Of a stretch of DNA of 44,602 nucleotides, positions 1-6,769 are shown one piece after another; the stretch's first letter is position 1; each line of letters opens with the position of its first letter. The stretch is from CAYNLY01 sp964398225 (GTDB lineage: Bacteria; Pseudomonadota; Zetaproteobacteria; Mariprofundales; Mariprofundaceae), in contig CAYNLY010000007.1 of NCBI GenBank assembly GCA_964398225.1, forward strand, positions 1 through 44,602. The letters are read 5' to 3'. Made by a program: the position numbers and the translations under genes. The notes beneath the pieces were generated by a model. It searched no databases and was not told the origin of the DNA. It saw only the letters and a list, made by a program, of their open reading frames with translations.

Positions 1-520
1 CGCCGTTGCAGTCGAGGATGTCGACATGCTCGAGCGTTTCGAATTCGTGCTTCTGAAGATAGGCGCAGAACACGTTGGTCACGCCCGGATCGAAGCCGCT
101 GCCCAGCAGCGCCATGATCCCGGCTTGCCGGTAGCGGTCGTCGTAGGCCCACTGCCACTTGTACTCGAACTTGGCCTCATCCTTCGGCTCGTAGTTGGCC
201 GTGTCGAGATAGTGGACTCCGGTTTCCAGGCAGGCGTCCATGATCGGCAGGTCCTGGTAGGGGAGCGCGACGTTGATGACCATGAACGGCTCGAATTCGC
301 GGATCAGCGCGACCAGCTCCGGCACGCGGTCGGCGTCCACCCGCGCGGTGCGGATCTCCCGGCCGGTTTTCTCCTTCACGTCGGCGGCGATCGCGTCGCA
401 CTTCGACTTCGTGCGGCTTGCCAGCATGATCTCGGAAAACACCTCGGGATGCTGCGCGCACTTGTGGGTGACGACCCGGCCCACGCCGCCGGCGCCGATG
501 ATCAGAACCTTCTTGCCCAT
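1..520 (-). CDS. Carboxyspermidine dehydrogenase (saccharopine dehydrogenase family), 3' part beyond window
   Basis: This is the N-terminal 173 codons of a saccharopine dehydrogenase-like protein; the rest lies left of base 1. It begins with a Rossmann nucleotide-binding loop (GAGGVG, residues about 9-14). It then carries the family segments LASRTKSKC, YLDTANYEP, KWQWAYDDRY and GSGFDPGV, and breaks off just after DILDCNG. These match carboxy(nor)spermidine dehydrogenases, which reductively condense aspartate semialdehyde with a diamine using NADPH. The ATG is preceded by GAGG at suitable spacing. The divergent neighbour is an agmatinase-type ureohydrolase, which could supply putrescine, so a polyamine role is likely. 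Lysine-pathway saccharopine dehydrogenase is the alternative and is less likely given the neighbour. The carboxyspermidine decarboxylase partner is not visible. Confidence 0.8.
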   Translation of the reverse strand, partial: MGKKVLIIGAGGVGRVVTHKCAQHPEVFSEIMLASRTKSKCDAIAADVKEKTGREIRTARVDADRVPELVALIREFEPFMVINVALPYQDLPIMDACLETGVHYLDTANYEPKDEAKFEYKWQWAYDDRYRQAGIMALLGSGFDPGVTNVFCAYLQKHEFETLEHVDILDCNG

Positions 521-603
521 GCCGTACCTCACATGAAAGTCTGGCCGCAGCCTGCGGGAAGGGCGGATTGTAGAGCCGGAAGTTCCCGGCGAGAACAAAA
601 AAG

Positions 604-639
604 ATGAGCCGCCTTCGCCTTCGGTTTACACTGGCGCCA
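604..639 (+). promoter_or_regulatory. Putative leaderless promoter of the ureohydrolase gene
   Basis: A -10-like TACACT lies at 627-632, exactly 6 nt before the ATG at 639. The segment 17 bp upstream (ATGAGC, 604-609) is a weak -35. There is no Shine-Dalgarno sequence. Transcription would be expected to start at or next to the A of ATG. Confidence 0.4.
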
Positions 640-1472
640 TGTTCGATCTGACCGACGTGCGGCTGTCCGAGCCGCATGCGATCCGCGTCATCGGCGCGCC
701 GTTCGACGGCACGGTGTCGTTCCGTCCGGGCGCGCGCTTTGGGCCTGCGGCCATCCGCGAGGCCAGCAACGGCGTGGAAACCTACTCCCCGCTGCTGGAT
801 GCCGATCTGGAATCGGTGCGCTACGCCGATGCCGGCGATCTCGACCTGCCGATGGGCGATGCGGGCGCCGCGCTGTCGATCATCCGCGAGGCGGTTGAGG
901 ATGCGCTGAACGACGAGGCGATCCCGTTCGTGCTCGGCGGCGAGCATCTGGTCAGTCTGCCCGCGATTGAGGCGGTCGCGGAAAGGTATCCAGATCTTGC
1001 GGTCGTGCAGCTGGATGCCCATGCCGACCAGCGCGACGACTATCTGGGCGTGAAACTTTCGCATGCCTGCGTGATGCGCAGGGTGGCCGAACGCGTCGGG
1101 TTCGGGCGCATCCGCCAGATCGGGATCCGTTCCGGCACGCGCGAGGAATACCGGCTGATGCGCGAGAGCGGCACGCTGACCACGTTCAGACCCGAGGATC
1201 TGGAGGCGCTGCGCGAATGGATCGGCAATCGTCCGCTGTATCTGACCGTCGATCTGGACGTGTTCGACCCGGCCTGCTTTCCCGGCACCGGCACGCCGGA
1301 GCCCGGCGGCATCGACTGGTGGACGTTCCAGCGCTTCATCCAGGCGATCCGCGGCTGCGACATCGTCGGGCTTGATGCGGTGGAGCTCGCCCCGCAGCTT
1401 GATCCCACGGGCTGCTCGTCGGTGCTCGCGGCCAAGGCCGTGCGCGAGATGCTTTTGGTGGCTGCCGGCTGA
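639..1472 (+). CDS. speB: Agmatinase-like ureohydrolase
   Basis: This 277-residue protein belongs to the arginase/agmatinase family, which hydrolyses guanidino compounds with a binuclear manganese centre. Metal-binding motifs are visible in order: GGEH (100-103), DAHAD (126-130) and DLDVFDP (205-211), followed by PGTGTPEPGG, a typical agmatinase signature. It is somewhat shorter than the roughly 306-residue E. coli enzyme. The ATG at 639 sits 6 nt behind a TACACT hexamer and has no Shine-Dalgarno, so translation may begin on a leaderless message. Divergence from a carboxyspermidine dehydrogenase suggests agmatine to putrescine conversion feeding spermidine synthesis. Substrate specificity (agmatine, guanidinobutyrate or arginine) cannot be read from the motifs alone. 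Confidence 0.88.
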   Translation: MFDLTDVRLSEPHAIRVIGAPFDGTVSFRPGARFGPAAIREASNGVETYSPLLDADLESVRYADAGDLDLPMGDAGAALSIIREAVEDALNDEAIPFVLGGEHLVSLPAIEAVAERYPDLAVVQLDAHADQRDDYLGVKLSHACVMRRVAERVGFGRIRQIGIRSGTREEYRLMRESGTLTTFRPEDLEALREWIGNRPLYLTVDLDVFDPACFPGTGTPEPGGIDWWTFQRFIQAIRGCDIVGLDAVELAPQLDPTGCSSVLAAKAVREMLLVAAG

Positions 1473-1479
1473 GAAGAGA

Positions 1480-1512
1480 AAGGCCTGCCGGGAGGGGGGA
1501 ACGGCAGGCCTT
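1480..1512. terminator. Hairpin downstream of the ureohydrolase gene
   Basis: An 11-bp perfect inverted repeat, AAGGCCTGCCG (1480-1490) and CGGCAGGCCTT (1502-1512), flanks a purine-rich loop just after the stop codon at 1472. No U-tract follows on the plus strand, so it is either a weak terminator or a 3'-end stabiliser. Confidence 0.5.
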
Positions 1513-1537
1513 GCGGGGGCTAGGGAGGTTGCTTCTT

Positions 1538-1699
1538 TCTGCCGCGTTGTCCCTGAGCAGCCGGCTGACCGACCCGACCCTCGTTCTCGAGGTGGGCGCC
1601 TTGCCCGGGCTTCAGGTATCCCGTCCTGCGGGACGCACACCACCCGGCGACTCGGCTCCCCTGGTCCGGCGTATCGGTCCGGTTGGACAGCGCGGCTGC
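1538..1699 (+). ncRNA. Candidate structured RNA, resembling 6S RNA
   Basis: The 314-bp gene-free interval 1473-1786 contains an element that folds as a rod. A 12-bp closing stem (one G-U pair) joins GCCGCGTTGTCC (1541-1552) to GGACAGCGCGGC (1685-1696). Inside are a second pairing GACCGA (1567-1572) with TCGGTC (1674-1679) and two small hairpins, CCTCG-TTCT-CGAGG (1579-1592) and CGTCC/GGACG (1622-1635). Length (about 160 nt), rod shape, the motif GTCCCTGAGC in the 5' arm and ACAGCGCGGC in the 3' arm recall proteobacterial 6S RNA, which sequesters sigma70 RNA polymerase. No coding reading frame here looks real. It could instead be a leader element for the methyltransferase gene at 1787. Strand and identity are inferred by eye. 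Confidence 0.45.
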
Positions 1700-1751
1700 C
1701 CGGGAACAACGCGTGCACTTTTGCGTGAGCAAAGGGCGTGCCAAACGGCGG

Positions 1752-1787
1752 CTGGCGCCTGCTTCGGGCGCGGCTAGCCTTGCCGCA
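1752..1787 (+). promoter_or_regulatory. Putative leaderless promoter of the RNA methyltransferase gene
   Basis: TAGCCT at 1775-1780 ends 6 nt before the ATG at 1787. The hexamer 17 bp upstream, CTGGCG (1752-1757), matches three -35 positions. No ribosome binding site is visible. The arrangement repeats that upstream of the ureohydrolase gene. Confidence 0.35.
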
Positions 1788-2353
1788 TGCGGAACGATTC
1801 CTGGCATCTGGGCGTGGCGCTCGTGCATCATCCGGTCAGGAACCGGCTGGGCGAAACCTCGACGACGGCGGTGACTTCGCTCGACGTCCACGACTTTGCG
1901 CGCAGCTGCGCGTTCTTCGGGGCCTCTCCGGTGTACATCGTGCATCCGGCGGAGGGCATGCAGCGTCTGCTTGCCGACATCCTCAGTCATTATCTTGACG
2001 GGCCAGGCGGGTGGCGCAATCCGCCGAGGCGCGAGGCGATGCGCGCCGTGCGGCCCGTGCGCCGGCTTGAGGATGCGATGGAGGATGCGGACTGGAAGCT
2101 GTGGTACACCTCGGCGACGCCACCGGAAACCGCAACCGTGAGCCCTGGCGAACTGCGTCGGATGCCCGGCCGGCATCTGCTCGTGTTCGGCACCGGCTGG
2201 GGCCTGGATGCCGCGCGCCTGCCGGCGCCTTCCGGGTGGTTGTCACCCATCGAAGGCGGCGGTAAGGTTCGCCACCTTTCCGTGAGGGCCGCGCTGGCGA
2301 TCTATCTCGACCGGGTGCTGGGCCTTCCGGACTGCACGGATTTGGAGGCATGA
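1787..2353 (+). CDS. SAM-dependent RNA methyltransferase, PF09936 (Methyltrn_RNA_4) family
   Basis: The 188-residue protein matches the small SPOUT-like PF09936 family. Characteristic segments are LVHHPVRNRLGE near the N-terminus, TAVTSLDVHDFAR, the central LLVFGTGWGL loop expected to bind S-adenosylmethionine, and a C-terminal LSVRAALAIYLDRVLG helix. This family is often encoded between trmD and rplS in deltaproteobacteria and Aquificae. Here it directly precedes rplS (3-bp gap), but trmD, rimM and rpsP are absent. A target in tRNA or rRNA is inferred from the fold and the ribosomal neighbour; the modified base is unknown to me. The start codon follows a -10-like hexamer by 6 nt without a Shine-Dalgarno. 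Confidence 0.8.
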   Translation: MRNDSWHLGVALVHHPVRNRLGETSTTAVTSLDVHDFARSCAFFGASPVYIVHPAEGMQRLLADILSHYLDGPGGWRNPPRREAMRAVRPVRRLEDAMEDADWKLWYTSATPPETATVSPGELRRMPGRHLLVFGTGWGLDAARLPAPSGWLSPIEGGGKVRHLSVRAALAIYLDRVLGLPDCTDLEA

Positions 2354-2356
2354 GTC

Positions 2357-2728
2357 ATGCGCGCACTGGATGATGTGACCAGGGATCAGCTGAGGAGCGA
2401 CATCCCCGAGTTCCGCGAGGGCGACACCGTCCGCGTGAACGTCCGGGTGGTCGACTACAAGGAAACGAAGAAGGGGCTGGAGCGCCGCGAGCGCCTGCAG
2501 GCGTTCGAGGGCGTGGTGATCGCACGCCACAACAACGGCATTTCCAGTACCTTCACGGTCCGCAAGATTTCGAACGGCGTGGGCGTGGAGCGGGTGTTCC
2601 CGCTGCATTCGCCGATGCTTGAGAGCATCAAGGTGGTGCGCCGCGGCCGCGTGCGCCGGGCCAAGCTCTACTACCTGCGCAACCTGCGCGGCAAGGCGGC
2701 GCGCATCCGCGAGCGCCGGCAGGTCTGA
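2357..2728 (+). CDS. rplS: 50S ribosomal protein L19
   Basis: This is bacterial L19, a protein at the interface of the 30S and 50S subunits. The 123-residue length is typical, and family segments are clear: FREGDTVRVNVRV, ERLQAFEGVVIAR, STFTVRKISNGVGVERVFPLHSP and RRAKLYYLRNLRGKAARI. The ATG is preceded by GGAGG (2344-2348) located in the last codons of the upstream methyltransferase gene, so the two are probably co-transcribed and translationally linked. The usual rpsP-rimM-trmD block is missing upstream. A strong hairpin follows the stop codon. Confidence 0.98.
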   Translation: MRALDDVTRDQLRSDIPEFREGDTVRVNVRVVDYKETKKGLERRERLQAFEGVVIARHNNGISSTFTVRKISNGVGVERVFPLHSPMLESIKVVRRGRVRRAKLYYLRNLRGKAARIRERRQV

Positions 2729-2751
2729 GCAACCCCCGGTATCCGGAGTTC

Positions 2752-2786
2752 GAAGCGGAGGCCTCCCGGGCCTCCGCTTCTGCGTT
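2752..2786 (+). terminator. Terminator-like hairpin after rplS
   Basis: A perfect 12-bp stem (2752-2763 with 2769-2780, GAAGCGGAGGCC and its complement) closes a 5-nt loop and is followed by a short T-containing stretch. It separates rplS from the glyA operon. Confidence 0.75.
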
Positions 2787-2791
2787 TGGGG

Positions 2792-2820
2792 GTGACGGGC
2801 CGCGCGGCCTTCGCCATAAT
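2792..2820 (+). promoter_or_regulatory. Putative sigma70 promoter of glyA
   Basis: GTGACG (2792-2797), a 17-bp spacer and CATAAT (2815-2820) lie between the rplS hairpin and glyA. The leader to the ATG at 2868 would be about 40 nt and contains GGGAG before the start. Confidence 0.5.
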
Positions 2821-2867
2821 GCGGCCCCATTCCATCCCGGCCCGGGCCGGGTTTTCCGGGAGCAGCA

Positions 2868-4127
2868 ATGACCGATCGCCATGCCTTTTTCAACGCACCG
2901 CTTGCCGACGAAGCGGTTGCCGACGCCATCGCCGCGGAGCTCGGACGCCAGCGGCATACGCTGGAGCTGATCGCGAGCGAGAACATCGTCTCGCGCGCGG
3001 TGCTCGAGGCCCAGGGCTCGGTGCTGACCAACAAGTACGCCGAGGGTTATCCCGGCCGCCGCTACTACGGCGGCTGCGAGCATGTGGACAAGGTCGAGCG
3101 GCTGGCCCAGGAGCGCGCCTGCCGCCTGTTCGGCGTCAAGCACGCGAACGTTCAGCCGCATTCGGGATCGCAGGCGAACATGGCGGTGTACATGGCGCTG
3201 CTTCAGCCCGGCGACACGATCATGGGCATGGATCTGGCCCACGGCGGGCATCTGACCCACGGCAGCCCCGTCAACTTTTCCGGCCGGCTGTACAACGTCG
3301 TCGCCTACGGCGTCCGGGAATCGGACGAGCTGATCGACTACGACGCGATGCAGCGCATGGCCGAGGAGCACCGGCCGAAACTCATCGTCGGCGGTGCCTC
3401 CGCCTACGAACGGCCGATCGATTTCGCCCGGATGCGCGCGATCGCCGATTCGGTCGGCGCGATCCTGATGGTGGACATGGCCCATTATGCGGGACTGATC
3501 GCGGCCGGCGTCTACCCGAGCCCGGTGGGTCATGCGCATGTGATCACGACGACCACCCACAAGACGCTGCGCGGCCCCCGCGGCGGCATGATCCTCACCG
3601 ACGACGACGAGCTGGCCAAGAAGATCAACTCCCGCATCTTCCCCGGCATCCAGGGCGGCCCACTGATGCATGTGATCGCGGCCAAGGCGGTCGCGTTCGG
3701 CGAGGCGCTGGGCGAGGACTTCCGCGCCGATCAGCGCCAGTGCGTGGCCAATGCGCGCGCGCTTGCCGAAACCCTGGCTCGCGGAGGGCTCCGGATCGTG
3801 TCCGGCGGCACGGACTGCCACATGTTCCGGGTCGATCTTCGCCCTCAGGGCATCACCGGCAAGCTTGCCGAGGAGGCGCTGGAGCGCGCCGGCATCACGG
3901 TCAACAAGAACACGATCCCGTTCGACCCCGAAAGCCCGTTCGTGACGAGCGGCATCCGGATCGGCGCGTCGGTGATCACCTCGCGCGGGATGAAGGAGCC
4001 GGAGGCGCGGCTGATCGGCGAGCTGATCCTGCGCGTGCTGGCCGACCCCGAGGACGAAGGCGTGGCCGAGGCGGTTCGCGACGAGGTCCACAAGCTCACG
4101 AACCGCTTTCCGATCTACGAGGACTGA
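2868..4127 (+). CDS. glyA: Serine hydroxymethyltransferase
   Basis: GlyA is a cytosolic pyridoxal phosphate enzyme interconverting serine and glycine with tetrahydrofolate, the main source of one-carbon units. The 419-residue length is standard. Family segments include LELIASENIVSRAVLEAQGS, NKYAEGYPGRRYYGGCE, the substrate loop LAHGGHLTHG and the PLP-lysine motif TTTHKTLRGPRGG with the lysine at residue 232. The start is set by a purine-rich GGGAGCAGC just upstream. Its TGA is immediately followed by the TTG start of nrdR with no gap, so the two genes are translationally coupled. Confidence 0.98.
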   Translation: MTDRHAFFNAPLADEAVADAIAAELGRQRHTLELIASENIVSRAVLEAQGSVLTNKYAEGYPGRRYYGGCEHVDKVERLAQERACRLFGVKHANVQPHSGSQANMAVYMALLQPGDTIMGMDLAHGGHLTHGSPVNFSGRLYNVVAYGVRESDELIDYDAMQRMAEEHRPKLIVGGASAYERPIDFARMRAIADSVGAILMVDMAHYAGLIAAGVYPSPVGHAHVITTTTHKTLRGPRGGMILTDDDELAKKINSRIFPGIQGGPLMHVIAAKAVAFGEALGEDFRADQRQCVANARALAETLARGGLRIVSGGTDCHMFRVDLRPQGITGKLAEEALERAGITVNKNTIPFDPESPFVTSGIRIGASVITSRGMKEPEARLIGELILRVLADPEDEGVAEAVRDEVHKLTNRFPIYED

Positions 4128-4598
4128 TTGCGCTGCCCGTTCTGCAAGGGGGATGACACCCGGGTCGTCGATTCGCGCGTCGTCGAGCAGGGCGATGCGG
4201 TCCGGCGCCGCCGCGAGTGCGAAGCCTGCGGCAAGCGCTTTTCGACCTATGAGCGGGCCGAACTGCGGCTGCCGCTGGTCGTGAAGAAGGATGGCGGGCG
4301 CGAGTCGTTCGACGTCGGCAAGGTCAAGCGGGGCATGCAGAAGGCGCTCGAAAAAAGGCCGGTTGCGGCCGAGCAGCTGGATGCCGCGGTCAACCGCGTG
4401 CTGGGCCGGGTGCGCGAGCTTGGTGAGCCGGAGATTCCCTCGCAGACGCTGGGGGCGTTCGTGATGGACGAGCTGCGCCGCCTGGACGGCGTCGCCTATG
4501 TCCGGTTTGCGTCCGTGTATCGCGATTTCAAGGATGTCGACGACTTTCTCGCGGCCGTGCGCGCCGCGATGGGGCGTCAGGATCAGGAGGAACGCTAG
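4128..4598 (+). CDS. nrdR: Transcriptional repressor NrdR
   Basis: NrdR represses ribonucleotide reductase genes by binding NrdR boxes, sensing ATP/dATP through its ATP-cone. The 156-residue protein shows the N-terminal zinc ribbon with CPFC (C3, C6) and CEAC (C31, C34), then the ATP-cone with VVKKDGGRESFDVGKVKRGMQKAL. The start is a TTG directly abutting the glyA stop; no ATG places the zinc ribbon correctly, so the rare start is well supported. In many gammaproteobacteria nrdR lies between glyA and ribD; here leuB follows instead, 0 bp after the stop. Confidence 0.95.
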   Translation: MRCPFCKGDDTRVVDSRVVEQGDAVRRRRECEACGKRFSTYERAELRLPLVVKKDGGRESFDVGKVKRGMQKALEKRPVAAEQLDAAVNRVLGRVRELGEPEIPSQTLGAFVMDELRRLDGVAYVRFASVYRDFKDVDDFLAAVRAAMGRQDQEER

Positions 4599-5696
4599 AT
4601 GACCTGCAAGATCGCCGTGTTGCCGGGGGACGGCATTGGACCCGAGATTGTGCGCGAGGCGCTGAAGGTGCTCGACGTGCTGAACCGGGAGTACGGGCTG
4701 GGCGCCGAATGGGAGCTGGGCGCGATCGGGGGCGCGGGCTACGACGAATACGGCGATCCGTACCCCGAGGAGACCAGGAGCCTGGCCCGGCAGGCCGATG
4801 CCGTCCTGCTTGGCGCGGTCGGCGGTCCGAAATGGGAAGGGCTCGACAAGCCGCTGCGGCCCGAGGCGGGGCTGCTTGCGATCCGCGAGGATCTCGGACT
4901 GTTCGCGAACTACCGGCCGGCGAGGGTCTATCCGCAGCTCGTGCATGCTTCGACGCTGAAGCCCGAGGTGGTCGAGGGCGTGGACCTGCTCGTGGTGCGC
5001 GAGCTTGTTTCGGGCATCTATTTCGGCAAGCCGCGGGGGCATGCGGAGGTGGACGGCGAGCGCTACGCGTTCAACACGATGGGATACCGCGAGCACGAGA
5101 TCGAGCGCATTGCGCGCAAGGCGTTCGAGGCCGCGCGCCTGCGCCGCGGCAAGGTGGTGAGCGTGGACAAGGCCAATGTGCTCGAGGTCTCCGAGCTCTG
5201 GCGCGAGGTGGTTGGCCGCGTGCACGAGGACTATCCGGATGTCGAGCTTGCGCACATGTACGTCGACAACGCGGCGATGCAGCTGATCCGGTGGCCGGCC
5301 CAGTTCGACGTGATCGTCACCGGCAATCTGTTCGGAGACATCCTTTCGGACGAGGCCTCGATGCTGACCGGATCGATCGGGATGCTGCCGTCCGCCTCGA
5401 TCGGCGAGCGGCATGCGATGTATGAGCCGATCCACGGATCCGCCCCGGACATCGCGGGACGGAACGAGGCCAATCCGCTCGCAACGATTCTTTCGGTTGC
5501 GATGATGCTGCGCTATTCGCTGGGGCATCCGGAGCTTGCCGACCGGGTCGAGCAGGCCGTGGAGCGGGCGCTCGAGGCGGGCCTGCGCACGCGGGATCTG
5601 GCCATGAAGGGCGAAAGCCATGTATCCTGTTCCGGCATGGGCGATGCCGTGGCCGAGGCGCTGCGGGCGCAGGCCGGGGCGAAGCAAGGAGCGTGA
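4599..5696 (+). CDS. leuB: 3-isopropylmalate dehydrogenase
   Basis: LeuB oxidatively decarboxylates 3-isopropylmalate in leucine synthesis, using NAD and a divalent metal. The 365-residue protein has the N-terminal GDGIGPEIV motif, the substrate-binding RPARVYP and LLVVRELVSGIYFGKPRG segments, the YVDNAAMQLIRWP region and the dehydrogenase signature around NLFGDILSDEASMLTGSIGMLPSAS. AGGAGG precedes the ATG that follows the nrdR stop directly. leuC and leuD are not next to it, unlike the usual leuCDB order, but the downstream asd-fimV-truA order is the common gammaproteobacterial one. Confidence 0.97.
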   Translation: MTCKIAVLPGDGIGPEIVREALKVLDVLNREYGLGAEWELGAIGGAGYDEYGDPYPEETRSLARQADAVLLGAVGGPKWEGLDKPLRPEAGLLAIREDLGLFANYRPARVYPQLVHASTLKPEVVEGVDLLVVRELVSGIYFGKPRGHAEVDGERYAFNTMGYREHEIERIARKAFEAARLRRGKVVSVDKANVLEVSELWREVVGRVHEDYPDVELAHMYVDNAAMQLIRWPAQFDVIVTGNLFGDILSDEASMLTGSIGMLPSASIGERHAMYEPIHGSAPDIAGRNEANPLATILSVAMMLRYSLGHPELADRVEQAVERALEAGLRTRDLAMKGESHVSCSGMGDAVAEALRAQAGAKQGA

Positions 5697-5697
5697 G

Positions 5698-6732
5698 ATG
5701 GAACCCCTGATTCCCGCAAAGGCGGATGGATATCGCGTGGCGGTTGTGGGCGCGACCGGAGCGGTCGGGCGCACGATGCTGGAAATCCTCGAGGAACGGA
5801 ACTTTCCGGTGGCCGAGCTCGTGCCGCTTGCCTCGAGCAGAAGCGCGGGCAGCCGCGTCGAGTTTCAGGGCGAGGAGATCGTCGTCCGGGATCTCGCGGG
5901 CTTCGATCCCGCGGGGCTCGATCTCGCCCTGTTTTCCGCCGGCGGCGGCACATCCCGCGAGCACGCGCCGCGTTTTGCCGAGGCCGGCTGCTACGTGATT
6001 GACAACTCCAGCGCCTGGCGCATGGAGCCCGAGATCCCGCTCATCGTGCCTGAGGTCAACCCGCATGCGCTGGAGCTTGCGCGCGGGCATCGCATCATCG
6101 CCAACCCGAACTGCTCGACGATCCAGATGGTCGTCGCGCTCAAGCCGTTGCACGATGCGGTTCCGATCCGGCGCGTGGTGGTTTCGACCTACCAGGCGGT
6201 CTCCGGCGCCGGCGGGCGGGCGATGGAGGAGCTTGCGAACCAGACCGCGCAGCTGCTCAACGGGCGCGACCCGGAGATCGAGGTGTTTCCGGCCCGGATC
6301 GCGTTCAACGTCATTCCGCACATCGATGTCTTCCTTGAGGACGGCTACACGAAGGAAGAGCGGAAGATGATGGACGAGACGAAGAAGATCATGGAGGCGG
6401 AGATCGCGGTGACGGCGACGACGGTGCGCGTGCCGGTGTTCTACGGACACTCCGAATCGGTGAACGTGACCTTCGAGGCGCCGATGAGCGCCGATCGCGC
6501 GCGCGAATTGCTGGCCGAGGCGCCGGGCGTCTGCGTGGTCGACGATCCGGCCAGCGAGGATTACCCGATGCCGAGCGAGGCCGCGGGCACCGATCCGGTC
6601 TGGGTCGGGCGCATCCGCGAGGACCATTCCTTCCCTAATTCCTTGCATTTATGGATTGTTGCTGATAATGTACGTAAAGGTGCGGCGCTAAATGCCGTCC
6701 AGATTGCGGAAATGCTGATCCAGCAGTCCTAG
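5698..6732 (+). CDS. asd: Aspartate-semialdehyde dehydrogenase
   Basis: Asd reduces aspartyl phosphate to aspartate semialdehyde, the branch point for lysine, threonine, methionine and diaminopimelate. The 344-residue protein has the NADP loop GATGAVG, the catalytic cysteine in NPNCSTIQ (C139) and the active-site histidine in YGHSESV (H251). The chosen ATG lies 1 nt after the leuB stop with AAGGAG upstream; an in-frame start at 5620 inside leuB is rejected. It is of the same type as many Gram-positive and Pseudomonas-group enzymes rather than E. coli Asd. The last 30 codons switch abruptly to AT-rich synonymous codons, probably because they overlap a promoter for fimV. Confidence 0.97.
   Translation: MEPLIPAKADGYRVAVVGATGAVGRTMLEILEERNFPVAELVPLASSRSAGSRVEFQGEEIVVRDLAGFDPAGLDLALFSAGGGTSREHAPRFAEAGCYVIDNSSAWRMEPEIPLIVPEVNPHALELARGHRIIANPNCSTIQMVVALKPLHDAVPIRRVVVSTYQAVSGAGGRAMEELANQTAQLLNGRDPEIEVFPARIAFNVIPHIDVFLEDGYTKEERKMMDETKKIMEAEIAVTATTVRVPVFYGHSESVNVTFEAPMSADRARELLAEAPGVCVVDDPASEDYPMPSEAAGTDPVWVGRIREDHSFPNSLHLWIVADNVRKGAALNAVQIAEMLIQQS
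6643..6671 (+). promoter_or_regulatory. Candidate fimV promoter inside the 3' end of asd
   Basis: TTGCAT (6643-6648) and GATAAT (6664-6669, 15-bp spacer) or TAATGT (6666-6671, 17-bp spacer) lie in a patch of unusually AT-rich codons encoding the conserved C-terminus of Asd. The message would run about 100 nt to the fimV start. Confidence 0.4.
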
Positions 6733-6769
6733 ATTCCGGCCGGATCCGGGGCTGCCGAGGGAGGGAAGC

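Noticed and set aside
1718..1734. Small hairpin CTTTTGC-GTGA-GCAAAG as a terminator or regulatory RNA
   Set aside because: Short, with a bulge and no T-run; it may be part of the downstream edge of the candidate RNA but cannot be called separately.
5620..5697. Upstream in-frame start for asd inside leuB
   Set aside because: The added 26 residues are unlike Asd N-termini, whereas the ATG at 5698 has AAGGAG and abuts the leuB stop.
2628..5774. Minus-strand frame of about 1050 codons over glyA, nrdR and leuB
   Set aside because: Antisense shadow with no recognisable domain.
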